In this document: in pieces, positions 35,968 to 44,516 of the stretch
Layout: each line of letters begins with the position of its first letter
Numbering within the stretch: the stretch's first letter is position 1
From: Ruminococcus sp. AF46-10NS
Lineage (GTDB): Bacteria > Bacillota > Clostridia > Lachnospirales > Lachnospiraceae
NCBI RefSeq assembly: GCF_003474435.1
Contig: NZ_QRNF01000009.1
Span: 1 to 64,000, forward strand
DNA: 64,000 bases
Reading direction: 5' to 3'
The notes under the pieces: model-generated
What the model was told of the DNA's origin: nothing
Database searches by the model: none
The model's input: the letters and a program-made list of their open reading frames with translations, nothing else
Program-made: the position numbers and the translations under genes

Positions 35968-36400
35968 ATATGATATATTCGTCCGCCTTCACGGATTGCC
36001 AGTTCATCAGGTCTTCCAGTGTTATATGATCCACCACACCTTTGATAGCATCGTCCAGCTTTTTCCAGAGGATCTGAGTGACACAGTTCTCCTCACGTTC
36101 ACAGAAGGCTCCGTTGTCGTCCAGACATTCCACAGGGGAAAGGCTTCCTTCTGTGAGACGAAGGATCATTCCGACCGTGTATTTATCCGGGGTCTGCTGC
36201 AGTGCATAGCCGCCCTGAGGACCACGGACACTGCGGACAAAGCCTGCTTTGTTCAGGATGGATATGATCTGCTCCAGATATTTATCTGAGATCTCCTGGC
36301 GCTTCGCCACATCCTTCAGGCGGATCGGTTTTCCTGTATAATTTGTAGCAAGATCCAACATCAGTCTCAGCGCATATCTTCCTCTTGTAGAAATCCTCAT
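35966..36400 (-). CDS. Rrf2-family transcription regulator (CymR/IscR-like)
   Basis: 144 aa. Winged helix with RLKDVAKRQEISDKYLEQII and the wing SVRGPQGGYAL. Three cysteines at 92, 100 and 106 (ECLDDNGAFCEREENC) resemble the [2Fe-2S] site of IscR, with slightly wider spacing. Its neighbour upstream on the same strand is cysK, and in Firmicutes the Rrf2 protein CymR controls cysteine synthesis together with CysK. Regulation of cysteine or Fe-S metabolism is therefore likely; which ligand is sensed is uncertain. It has its own promoter with a leader of about 200 bases. Confidence 0.87.
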   Translation of the reverse strand: MRISTRGRYALRLMLDLATNYTGKPIRLKDVAKRQEISDKYLEQIISILNKAGFVRSVRGPQGGYALQQTPDKYTVGMILRLTEGSLSPVECLDDNGAFCEREENCVTQILWKKLDDAIKGVVDHITLEDLMNWQSVKADEYII

Positions 36401-36437
36401 GTAATATTTACCTCCAATATTTCAGTATTCTTCTGAT

Positions 36438-36503
36438 TTATAGCCTTTCGCTCTTTCTGTTATTGTGCAGCTGTTCGGCCGGAAATATTCCTCTGTATTC
36501 CAT
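36438..36503 (-). CDS. possible 21-codon leader peptide upstream of the Rrf2 gene
   Basis: ATG at 36503 follows AAGGGAG by six bases, a better ribosome site than that of many genes here. The peptide begins MEYRGIFPAEQLHNN and ends at TAA 37 bases before the Rrf2 start codon. No cysteine run or stalling motif is obvious. Could be a regulatory upstream ORF, a micro-protein, or chance. Confidence 0.3.
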   Translation of the reverse strand: MEYRGIFPAEQLHNNRKSERL

Positions 36504-36618
36504 GACCGGCTCCCTTCTCTGTGATGCACAAACAGCTTCCTGTATCTTTCGCAAGAAGCAGTGTCTGCTTTGCAGACTTTATTCTTTATATTGTTAATAG
36601 GTTTTATTCGTTTTCTCT
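36504..36618. other. leader region of the Rrf2-type gene
   Basis: Part of a 424-base gap without an established gene between the Rrf2-type and cysK genes. It contains GTCTGC-AAA-GCAGAC (a 6-bp hairpin) in the presumed 5' leader. No known riboswitch pattern was recognised. Confidence 0.45.
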
Positions 36619-36647
36619 ATTATACCCTAAAAAGCTACAGGATACAA
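36619..36647 (-). promoter_or_regulatory. promoter of the Rrf2-type gene
   Basis: On the minus strand TTGTAT (36642-36647), 17 bp, TATAAT (36619-36624). Confidence 0.7.
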
Positions 36648-36713
36648 GCAAGTCCCCACCCACGGCTTATTGTTTTTCGCAGCTCCACAGGGGACTTACT
36701 TGATCCGGTGAAA

Positions 36714-36769
36714 AATAAGAATAAAACCGGCGCTCCGGCAGCCTGCTTGGACAGGCATTCAGGAGCGCC
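36714..36769 (-). terminator. terminator of cysK
   Basis: GGCGCTCC (36729-36736) and GGAGCGCC (36762-36769) enclose a second stem (GCCTG/CAGGC); on the minus strand GGTTTTATTCTTATTTTT follows. Confidence 0.85.
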
Positions 36770-36824
36770 ATAAATAATCCCGCAGAATCACGCTTCAGGG
36801 CAAAAGAAGCGGTCTTCGGAGCGA

Positions 36825-37757
36825 TTATTTTGTAAACAGTGGTGTGGAGTAGTAACGGTCTCCACTGTCCGGAAGAAGTGCTACGATCACTTTCCCCTTG
36901 TTCTCCGGGCGTTTTGCAAGCTGGATCGCGGCATAGAGAGCTGCACCGGAGGAAATGCCTGTAAGGATTCCCTCTTTCTTTGTAAGGAGTTTGGATGTCT
37001 CAAATGCATCCTCGTTCTCTACAGGGATGATCTCGTCATAAACCTTGGTGTCAAGTGTATCCGGAACAAAACCAGCGCCGATACCCTGGATCTTATGCGG
37101 GCCTGCTTTTCCCTCGGAAAGTACAGGAGAAGTTGCAGGCTCAACAGCAACTACCTTCACATTCGGGTTCTGGCTCTTCAGATACTCACCTGTACCTGTG
37201 ATCGTTCCGCCTGTACCAACACCTGCTACAAAAATATCTACCTTTCCGTCTGTGTCATTCCAGATCTCAGGGCCTGTTGTTGCTGCATGTGCCTTCGGGT
37301 TAGCCGGGTTCTCAAACTGTCCTGGGATGAAGCTTCCCGGAATCTCCTTGGCAAGCTCTTCTGCCTTGGCAATGGCTCCTTTCATTCCTTTGGCTCCGTC
37401 TGTGAGAACTACCTCTGCACCATATGCCTTCAGGATGTTTCTTCTCTCAACACTCATGGTCTCCGGCATGGTAAGGATCGTCTTATAGCCCTTGGCAGCT
37501 GCGATGGCTGCAAGTCCGATTCCTGTATTGCCGGATGTTGGCTCAATAATGGTTGCGCCTGGTTTCAGAACGCCCTTCTGCTCTGCATCCTCGATCATTG
37601 CCTTGCCGATTCTGTCCTTAACGCTTCCTGCCGGGTTGAAATACTCGAGCTTCGCAAGTACTGTAGCCTCAAGTCCCTCAGACTTCTCTACGTTCTTAAT
37701 CTCTACAAGCGGTGTGTTTCCGATCAGTTCCAGTGCGCTTCCGTAAATTTTACCCAT
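36825..37757 (-). CDS. cysK: cysteine synthase (O-acetylserine sulfhydrylase)
   Basis: 310 aa, usual length. Makes cysteine from O-acetylserine and sulfide with pyridoxal phosphate. PLP lysine in [11 protein letters not shown], substrate loop [12 protein letters not shown], phosphate-binding [10 protein letters not shown] and the C-terminal [15 protein letters not shown] are all intact. AAGGAGG precedes the ATG, and the promoter is near consensus. Paired with the downstream Rrf2-type regulator. Confidence 0.95.
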   Translation of the reverse strand: MGKIYGSALELIGNTPLVEIKNVEKSEGLEATVLAKLEYFNPAGSVKDRIGKAMIEDAEQKGVLKPGATIIEPTSGNTGIGLAAIAAAKGYKTILTMPETMSVERRNILKAYGAEVVLTDGAKGMKGAIAKAEELAKEIPGSFIPGQFENPANPKAHAATTGPEIWNDTDGKVDIFVAGVGTGGTITGTGEYLKSQNPNVKVVAVEPATSPVLSEGKAGPHKIQGIGAGFVPDTLDTKVYDEIIPVENEDAFETSKLLTKKEGILTGISSGAALYAAIQLAKRPENKGKVIVALLPDSGDRYYSTPLFTK

Positions 37758-37835
37758 GATGATATCCTCCTTATTTCCTTTATGTCCATTTCCTTATTTC
37801 CTAGTAACTATATATGTTTTCTGTGATTTGATTGA

Positions 37836-37863
37836 ATTATATCATAGTACAGGGATTTGTCAA
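37836..37863 (-). promoter_or_regulatory. promoter of cysK
   Basis: On the minus strand TTGACA (37858-37863), 16 bp, TATAAT (37836-37841). The leader is about 75 bases. Confidence 0.85.
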
Positions 37864-37924
37864 TACATTTCAGCCAAAAAACGCAGGAATTTTTCTCCAG
37901 AAAAACCCCTGCGCTTCATATTTT

Positions 37925-38935
37925 TTATTTTTCAGATTCTGTTAATGTAATATCTCCGTCGCTGCATTTCACATTTAAAGTCGGTGCTGAAGCACCGGCC
38001 TTGTTCTCATAAACAGAGGTGTCTTCCTCATTGTCGGATTTTCCCCTGGAAAGCCCCTCCGTATCCACATCTCCATCTACAGCTTTCAGATAAATATTGG
38101 TTTTCTCCACACTGCCGTTTTTCATTTCTACAGAAATATCACCGCAGGAGCTATTAATCTTCATATCTCCGTTAAAGCTGCCGTTGTCTATCTGAAGATC
38201 TCCGTCGCTGAGAGCTATCTGTCCATCTGCAAGCTCTGCCTTTTTTATGGTCACATCTCCGTTTCCGGATTTCAGCTGCATGTTATCTGTACATTGAAGC
38301 TCTTTTACATTCAGATCCCCGTCGGAAAGCTTTGCATCAAATTTTTCGAACTCGCCCTTATCCAGCATCAGATCTCCATTGAGAAGTTCCAGGGTCATTT
38401 CTTTACACAAAAGCTGATCGGCAGTAAGATCCCCGTCGGAAAGCTGAAGCTCCGCTTCGGAAAGCTGTGCCTTCTCCGGAATGTAAAGAATAACCGTATT
38501 CAATGCATCTTTCTTTTCTGTCAGATCCGCATGTGTCGAGAATATCCCCAGATCATAGGTTATATAATAGCTTCCACTGCCGCCTGCAGACTCCTCAAGT
38601 GTGAGCTCTCCATCCTTATCCTTCCAGGTCAGAGGATTTTTCCTCCCGTTTTTCTCAAGCTTATATTCCATATAATAATGGTCATCATCTGAGGTACGGA
38701 TATCCAGATCAAAATTCTCAAAATCCACATTCAGCTTCGTAAAATCATCGATCTGTTCTTTTTTCATTACTGTAAGATTTTTACGACTGGAAGAATTTCC
38801 TCCGGATACATACATATGATCTGAAGTATATGTGAAATCTTTTCCCCCTGCAAAATATCCTGCTGTGGAAAGAACAACTCCCGCTGCACAGAGTGCTGTA
38901 CCTGTCATCAGCACTGTTTTTGCAATCTTATTCAT
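37925..38935 (-). CDS. DUF4097-type beta-solenoid envelope protein
   Basis: 336 aa from the ATG at 38935 (MNKIAKTVLMTGTALCAAG), which has GAAGG upstream; the long upstream extension overlaps the preceding gene. A signal anchor at the N-terminus is followed by many short repeats built on an SDGDL core (LSDGDLTADQL, LLNGDLMLDKG, LSDGDLNVKEL, SGNGDVTIKKA, LSDGDLQIDNG, CSDGDITLTES), roughly 18-22 residues each, as expected of a beta-solenoid of the DUF4097 group. Its start overlaps the end of the DUF1700 gene by eight bases, so the two are translationally coupled. Probably part of an envelope-stress response run by the PadR-type regulator. Confidence 0.8.
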   Translation of the reverse strand: MNKIAKTVLMTGTALCAAGVVLSTAGYFAGGKDFTYTSDHMYVSGGNSSSRKNLTVMKKEQIDDFTKLNVDFENFDLDIRTSDDDHYYMEYKLEKNGRKNPLTWKDKDGELTLEESAGGSGSYYITYDLGIFSTHADLTEKKDALNTVILYIPEKAQLSEAELQLSDGDLTADQLLCKEMTLELLNGDLMLDKGEFEKFDAKLSDGDLNVKELQCTDNMQLKSGNGDVTIKKAELADGQIALSDGDLQIDNGSFNGDMKINSSCGDISVEMKNGSVEKTNIYLKAVDGDVDTEGLSRGKSDNEEDTSVYENKAGASAPTLNVKCSDGDITLTESEK

Positions 38936-39641
38936 TTTTATGCACCTTCTTTCTTGCAAGTCTGTTAACCAGACGGCCGATTCCCATTGCACACCATTTA
39001 CATATATATATGGTAAGTACTCCAACGAGGATTCCCGCACCTGCCATCAGAAATCCACTGCCGACCATCATGCAGGCTGCTGCCAGAGATTTCGCGATCA
39101 ATGTCACTCCAAAACCTGTAAGCACGATACCTCCGGCTATTGCTGATACACCTGTAACTGCCATGGAAAAGATCACTGCTGCGATGACAATCACCACTGC
39201 TGCCAGTACTGCAAGGCCTGCAAACAGCAGCGCAATGCTCACCGGCGATGCACAGATCACCAGAAATGCGAGAAGAATGATCTTTCCGGGGGAACGCTTC
39301 TTTCCTGCGGATGTACTGTACCCTGTTGTACTCAGGTTTCCTGAATCTGTCCGGCTATGTGCATGGGAGCTCTCTCCGTAATATGAACCTGCTGCCGGCA
39401 AAGCTGCTGTTTTTTCCCCGGTGATGTCCTTACTGTCACCGACACTCTCCTGTAAAAGGTTCAGAAGCAGTTCCCTTGCCGCCTCTTTAGGTTGTCCCAG
39501 TTCTTCCATAACCTGCTGTTCATTCTCAGGTCCAGCCTCATCAAAGTATTCCGAAAAATACTCAATAGCATTGTCATAATCTTCTTTTGGAAGCCGCTTC
39601 AGATATTTCTTCAGCTGCTCCATATACTCTTTTCTTGTCAT
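38928..39641 (-). CDS. DUF1700 membrane protein
   Basis: 237 aa from the ATG at 39641 (MTRKEYMEQLKKYLKRLP). The N-terminal HAAS-like helical domain (KEDYDNAIEYFSEYFDEAG, ELGQPKEAARELL) is typical of DUF1700. A linker of about 60 residues and four hydrophobic segments follow. Start codon and PadR stop codon overlap as ATGA. Members usually sit between a PadR regulator and a DUF4097 protein, exactly as here, and are thought to sense the membrane state; function unproven. Confidence 0.85.
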   Translation of the reverse strand: MTRKEYMEQLKKYLKRLPKEDYDNAIEYFSEYFDEAGPENEQQVMEELGQPKEAARELLLNLLQESVGDSKDITGEKTAALPAAGSYYGESSHAHSRTDSGNLSTTGYSTSAGKKRSPGKIILLAFLVICASPVSIALLFAGLAVLAAVVIVIAAVIFSMAVTGVSAIAGGIVLTGFGVTLIAKSLAAACMMVGSGFLMAGAGILVGVLTIYICKWCAMGIGRLVNRLARKKVHKNE

Positions 39642-39964
39642 TTTCGAAGTCTCCCTTCCACAATATCGTCTATGGTATCGCGGTATTCTCTCCACTCTTT
39701 CCTCAAATATTCCAGTTGCTTCCGTCCGTCTTCTGTGATGGAATAATATTTACGTTTCCGTCCCTGAAATTCCTCTGAATAAGTTGTCAGATAACCGTCC
39801 GTCTCCAGTCTGCGAAGGATCGGATACAATGTGGATTCTTTGATAGAAGCTACCATCTTCACTGTCTGGCTGATCTCATATCCGTAAGAATCCTGCTGCT
39901 CTACAACAGAAAGGATCAGGCATTCCGTCAGCACTGCAGACACCGGATAATAATACATAGGCAC
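39638..39964 (-). CDS. PadR-family transcription regulator
   Basis: 108 aa, the short PadR type. Winged helix: SAVLTECLILSVVEQQDSYGYEI, quoted here only as its core LTECLILSVVEQQDSYGYE, and the wing region STLYPILRRLETDGYL. Such repressors control their own operon, here PadR-DUF1700-DUF4097, and a matching ATGTAA...TTACAT inverted repeat lies directly upstream. Confidence 0.92.
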   Translation of the reverse strand: MPMYYYPVSAVLTECLILSVVEQQDSYGYEISQTVKMVASIKESTLYPILRRLETDGYLTTYSEEFQGRKRKYYSITEDGRKQLEYLRKEWREYRDTIDDIVEGRLRK

Positions 39965-39971
39965 ACCTCTT

Positions 39972-40017
39972 TATGTAATTATTTATATATAATTTTTATA
40001 TATAATTATTTTACATA
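39972..40017. promoter_or_regulatory. probable PadR operator
   Basis: TATGTAATTATTTATATATAA and its imperfect mirror ending TTATTTTACATA (about 46 bases) lie just before the PadR gene. PadR proteins are known to bind ATGT...ACAT dyads. It also contains TATAAT-like -10 sequences, so binding would block transcription. Confidence 0.55.
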
Positions 40018-40060
40018 TATAGTACCACACTTTTTCCTGTTGTCAAGCACAATTTCGCAA

Positions 40061-40089
40061 TTGCTTTTTCCAGACTCCTTCTTTATAAT
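40061..40089 (+). promoter_or_regulatory. promoter of the amidase-hydrolase pair
   Basis: TTGCTT (40061-40066), 17 bp, TATAAT (40084-40089). Confidence 0.75.
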
Positions 40090-40131
40090 ATTTACAAATA
40101 CAAAACACACACCCAGAAAGGACATGATCTT

Positions 40132-41136
40132 ATGGAAAAAAAGCCCCATCTGATGGCGATCATCCTGTTTTTGACGGGTCTTATCTGTATTGGATTACTT
40201 TTTGGCATCAGCTATAAAACTTACCAGAAGATCGATGCCGTTGACCAGAAGATGGCATCAGTGATCAAGCCTGTTAAGCAGAAGCAGAAAGCCCTGAAGG
40301 AAGATATTGAACTTTATACAGCGAAGATCGAGAAGAAACAGGCAGCCGACAAATATCTGCAGCAGCGTGCACAGACAGAAAAAGCTGTCAAAAACAATAC
40401 CGGAGAGCATGAACATGCCCCTGAAGCAGAGAACACTCAAGACACTGCCAAACCTTCTGTTTTCAGCCAGGTTGACGGAGAAAGTGCTGACAACACTTCT
40501 TCCAATGGTCATATTGTAGGTATTGATCCAGGACACCAGAGTGAAAACATTGACATGAGTGCCACAGAGCCCAACGGGCCTGGTTCTTCCACTATGAAAG
40601 CAAAAGCTTCCACAGGGACCAGCGGTTCCTTCAGCGGCCTCCCTGAATATCAGCTGAATCTTAATGTTTCCCTTCTTCTCAGGGATATTCTGGAACAACG
40701 TGGTTATCAGGTTGTTATGACAAGAACAGATAATGATACTGCGATCAGCAATAAAGAACGTGCAGAGCTGGTAGCATCCAAGGGCGCAGAAATCTGCGTG
40801 AGGATCCATGCCAACGGTGATGATTCTTCCGGTGTTTCCGGCGCACTGACTATGTGCCCATCCCAGCAGAACCCTTATGTTTCCAGTCTTTATGACAGTT
40901 CCAACCGACTTTCCCGGTGCATTATTGATTCCTACTGTGCAGCTACCGGTTTTCAGAACCGTGGCATTATCTACACAGACAGCATGACTGGGATCAACTG
41001 GAGCACCATACCGGTTACGATCGTGGAAATGGGATTTATGACCAATCAGAATGATGACCTTAAGATGGCTGATTCCGCATTCCAACAGACAATGGCTGAA
41101 GGAATTGCCAATGGAATTGACGCTTATTTTCAATAA
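40132..41136 (+). CDS. N-acetylmuramoyl-L-alanine amidase (Amidase_3)
   Basis: 334 aa. A signal anchor (ILFLTGLICIGLLFGISY) and a coiled linker (about residues 30-80) precede a zinc amidase with its ligands in order: GIDPGHQ, PEYQLNLNVS, VRIHANG and the catalytic VEMGFMTN. It cuts the bond between MurNAc and L-Ala in peptidoglycan outside the membrane. It lies 18 bases ahead of a penicillin-binding-like serine hydrolase gene on the same strand; both carry similar anchor-plus-coiled-coil N-termini, so they probably work at the same site. Confidence 0.92.
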   Translation: MEKKPHLMAIILFLTGLICIGLLFGISYKTYQKIDAVDQKMASVIKPVKQKQKALKEDIELYTAKIEKKQAADKYLQQRAQTEKAVKNNTGEHEHAPEAENTQDTAKPSVFSQVDGESADNTSSNGHIVGIDPGHQSENIDMSATEPNGPGSSTMKAKASTGTSGSFSGLPEYQLNLNVSLLLRDILEQRGYQVVMTRTDNDTAISNKERAELVASKGAEICVRIHANGDDSSGVSGALTMCPSQQNPYVSSLYDSSNRLSRCIIDSYCAATGFQNRGIIYTDSMTGINWSTIPVTIVEMGFMTNQNDDLKMADSAFQQTMAEGIANGIDAYFQ

Positions 41137-41154
41137 AAAGGAGTTTACTTATAT

Positions 41155-42312
41155 ATGAAAAAAAATACATTTCTGTATATTGTGATCGCAGTGCTTGTGA
41201 TCGCACTGGCAGGTCTCGGTGCACTGAATGTCCGTTCTCTGGACAAACTTGCATCGCTTCAGATCAAAGTAAATAAACTGCAGAAAAATGTTCAGGAAGT
41301 TTCCGATTCTGCTGCTGAATTAAGCCGCAAAGCTGATCAGCTGGATGTACTTTATCCGGATGACCCGACTGTTGCAAGTGCCGCTGCAAATGCCCAGACT
41401 GATTCCCAGACTTCCTCCGATGCTTCTGATTCTGACACACAGAATTCCGCTGATTCTAATTCACAAGATTCCGCTTCAGCAGACAATAAAGACAGCTCAT
41501 CCGCAGCTCAGGAAGAAGGCACTCTTTCCCCTTCCAGGGGAAGCAGCACTTTTACAGATAATTCTGATTCCAGCATGGATAACGTGCTGAACCAGGTACA
41601 GTCTCTTCTGCCAACAGACAACGGGACCTGGTCTGTATACGTATGCAACCTTGCAAAAAATACCGAAGGTGCCATCAATGACCAACAGATGCAGGCAGCC
41701 AGCCTGATCAAGCTCTATATCATGGGTGCTGTATATGAAGACTATGACAAGCTTTCTGCCTCATACGGAAAAGACAGTCTGGATAACAATCTGAACTCCA
41801 TGATCACAGTCAGTGACAACGATGCAGCCAATACCCTTGTAAATTATCTGGGAAGCGGCGATGATGCAGCCGGAATGGCCCGTGTCAATAAATTCTGCCA
41901 GGATCATGGATACACCAGTACTTCCATGGGCCGTCTCCTTCTTGCAGACAACTCCAATGGAGATAATTATACTTCTGTCAAAGACTGCGGAAAATTCCTC
42001 AAGACCATTTATCAGCAGGATAAGAGCACTTCCACTGAGGATACCCTTGCAGGTGCAGAATACATGTACCATCTTCTCAAAATGCAGACAAGACAGAACA
42101 AGATTCCTGCACAGATGCCTGATGGCGTAAAGGTTGCCAATAAGACCGGCGAGCTTGACACAGTAGAGAATGACACTGGTATTATCTACGACACAGCCAA
42201 GGGAATTGATCTGGTTATCTGCTTTATGTCACAGGATCTTAAAGATACCTCTGCTGCACAGAGTACCATTGCCGAGGACAGCCGCGCGATCTACGGTTAC
42301 TATAACGAATAA
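41155..42312 (+). CDS. class-A beta-lactamase-like serine hydrolase
   Basis: 385 aa. N-terminal membrane anchor, coiled segment and a Ser/Asp/Gln-rich linker (about residues 80-130) precede a domain with the class-A motifs SxxK (ASLIKLY), SDN (VSDNDAAN) and KTG (ANKTGEL). The omega-loop glutamate region (usually ExxLN) was not recognised by eye. A membrane-held enzyme acting on wall peptides or, less likely, on beta-lactams is inferred; its pairing with the amidase gene favours cell-wall work. Ends in a strong bidirectional terminator. Confidence 0.8.
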   Translation: MKKNTFLYIVIAVLVIALAGLGALNVRSLDKLASLQIKVNKLQKNVQEVSDSAAELSRKADQLDVLYPDDPTVASAAANAQTDSQTSSDASDSDTQNSADSNSQDSASADNKDSSSAAQEEGTLSPSRGSSTFTDNSDSSMDNVLNQVQSLLPTDNGTWSVYVCNLAKNTEGAINDQQMQAASLIKLYIMGAVYEDYDKLSASYGKDSLDNNLNSMITVSDNDAANTLVNYLGSGDDAAGMARVNKFCQDHGYTSTSMGRLLLADNSNGDNYTSVKDCGKFLKTIYQQDKSTSTEDTLAGAEYMYHLLKMQTRQNKIPAQMPDGVKVANKTGELDTVENDTGIIYDTAKGIDLVICFMSQDLKDTSAAQSTIAEDSRAIYGYYNE

Positions 42313-42326
42313 AAAATATTTCCCAT

Positions 42327-42384
42327 AAAAAAATGATACGCCATTCAGGGTTCATGCAGAACCTTCATGACGTATCATTTTTTT
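42327..42384. terminator. bidirectional terminator between convergent genes
   Basis: AAAAAAATGATACG and CGTATCATTTTTTT form the outer stem; GGTTC/GAACC forms an inner hairpin. It overlaps the stop codon of the minus-strand gene. Confidence 0.9.
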
Positions 42385-43611
42385 AATTCTTCTCTTCTCC
42401 CTCTTCGTAGGACATCTCCCAGATTTCAGAGAACACTGCCAGCGGACAGTCCGTAAGCAGACACATGAGAATAAAACATTCATATGGATTTACTATGTAA
42501 ATTTCACCCATTTCACAGCGGGCCAGAATCTCCTGGATCTCCTCCAGGAAATGGCGGTATCTGGTATATGGATCATCATCTGCCATCTCCTGCGAGATCA
42601 CAAAAAACTCCAGCGTGATCAGATCAAAACGTTCCACAGGAAATTTATGATTTAGGATATTGTTGATTCTCTGGCGGCTGAAACGCTTCTGACTGAAATG
42701 TTTTGCCAGAATGGAAGCTGACATTTTCTTCAGATTGCCCATCTTATTGATCGGGATTCCACTGCAGATAACCTTCTCAAGATCTGAAGCGTTTATGTTC
42801 TCTGGCTTCCAGATCTTTTTGCCCCCATTCTCTTCTTCATCTTTCTGATACATCGCTGCAATGATCTTCTTTGCACGCTCCAGGAGAACCATAAATTCCC
42901 GGAACGCCTGGCTCTTCTCAGACATGGGATCATCACATCTGCCTTTCAGAAACGCCAGATATTCCAGAAGCTTCTCTTCACTGTCCAGACAAAGACCTGT
43001 GCCGTAAACAACTTCACCGGCCTTTTTTTCCACAGGGGCAAGGTGGTTCTTGTATATTTCCTTGTATTCCTCGGCTTTATAATAGCCAGATGGTTCTTGT
43101 AGCAGTACCAGTAGATCACTTCTTCAGGATTGTGGAAATCAAAATCCTGCTCACGGAGAACTCTTGTGAGGAAATCCGACACATCCTCCGTGCTCATTCG
43201 AAGCCCAAATCCCAGCAGAAAAACTGTTTCACGCTTCACAGAAGCCTGAGTCAGCCAGTTATTTACCAGTGAACTCAGCTTGGCTGATGTGGGAGACATG
43301 GATTTCGGGGTGTAAGTCTCCTTGAAAGATTCCACCACGATCTCCTTATAAACCTCCTGGGGTACCTGAGAAAAAGGCTCCTCAAGTTCTGCCCTCTCAT
43401 AAACATATCTCTTCAGATAATCACCGAAAGATACAAGCTCCATTTCTTTGTAAAGATAATGAAAAATAACGTCAGCATCTTCATCCTCAAAGGAATCCAG
43501 ACTGACAATCTGACGGAATTTCTGCGCCGCCTTTTTGGTAAATTCAAAGTCCTTCACAGAATCGAAGGCAACTGTCTGTTCAAAATCAAGATCCTGCATT
43601 CGATTTCTCAT
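42383..43611 (-). CDS. unknown protein linked to kinase and phosphatase genes (frame broken)
   Basis: About 409 aa when joined. I do not recognise the family. It is predicted largely helical, has no signal peptide or membrane segment, and ends in an acidic tail (MSYEEGEEKN). The ATG at 43611 follows AAGGAG. The frame breaks near 43082: the first part reads YCYKNHLA then nonsense, and one extra T gives LAYYKAEEYKEIYKNHLAP, which joins the second part. It follows the PP2C gene by 57 bases on the same strand, after the Ser/Thr kinase gene, so it may be a substrate or effector of that pair. Judged by eye, no catalytic motif is evident. Confidence 0.75.
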
Positions 43612-43668
43612 CTTAAATTCTCCTTATCCCTTTTATTACTCCCCGGCAGAACTGCCAGGCCGGTATCG

Positions 43669-44484
43669 TTACCGCCCGGTGCTATGCCGCTCTGCCCATC
43701 TTTTGAGAGGATTTTTTTCTTCGTAGCCACTGATCTGCGCCAGAACCATTGTCACATTATCCCGGCCGCCTTTTTCCAGAGCTTCTCCAAGAAGTTCTTC
43801 CACCTTCTCTTCTGCTGTGGAATTTTTAGTCAGAACTGCCTGGATCTCCTCATCAGAAAGCATATCTGTCACTCCGTCTGAGCAGATGAGATAACTGCTT
43901 CCATCCTGATAACCGATCTCCACGACAGAAGGCTCCAGTGCCATATTCTCCTCCTGGAAACCCAGATATTGTGTCAGAGGTGCTTTTCCCAGCATCTTTC
44001 CGCCAATCACATGATCTGTGGAAATCTGCTGAAGTTTTCCCTGAAAATGGCGGTAAATACGGCTGTCCCCCAGGTTGCAGGCATAGATCGCCTTTTCGCT
44101 GAAAGACAGAAGTGCCATTGTCGTTCCCATGCTGTTGATGCAGTTATCTCTGCTGTAACGGCATACTGCTTCATTCATATTTTCACAGGCCCCTGTAAGA
44201 AAATCCACGGGTTCCTTTCTGAGACTCTTGCGGTTTTCTTCATAAAAACCGCCCAGTGCTTCTGCTGCAACGGAAGCTGCCATCTCGCCGCAGCTCTCCC
44301 CTCCCATACCATCAAAGACAGCCAGTACAGGAAGCTGCCAGTGCTGTGTATGACCTGCCAGGATGCCATCAACTCCCTGGTTGTTCACCGGCAGACGCAC
44401 ACCGCAGCACCAGAAATTATCCTCATTATTAGCCCTCACTTTTCCAGTGTGGCATGTATATGCATAATCAATCTGATAGGCCAT
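43669..44484 (-). CDS. PP2C-family protein phosphatase
   Basis: 271 aa. Metal-dependent Ser/Thr phosphatase motifs in order: VRANNEDNF, VFDGMGGESCGE, GTTMALLSF, CNLGDSRIYR, SDGVTDMLSDEEI and GGRDNVTMVLAQ. It should reverse phosphorylation by the kinase encoded 32 bases upstream. Soluble; AAAGGA before the ATG. Slightly longer than the stand-alone PrpC/Stp of other Firmicutes because of an insert near residue 35. Confidence 0.93.
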   Translation of the reverse strand: MAYQIDYAYTCHTGKVRANNEDNFWCCGVRLPVNNQGVDGILAGHTQHWQLPVLAVFDGMGGESCGEMAASVAAEALGGFYEENRKSLRKEPVDFLTGACENMNEAVCRYSRDNCINSMGTTMALLSFSEKAIYACNLGDSRIYRHFQGKLQQISTDHVIGGKMLGKAPLTQYLGFQEENMALEPSVVEIGYQDGSSYLICSDGVTDMLSDEEIQAVLTKNSTAEEKVEELLGEALEKGGRDNVTMVLAQISGYEEKNPLKRWAERHSTGR

Positions 44485-44516
44485 TCTTTTTCCTTTCGTA
44501 AAAACCCTTTCAACAA

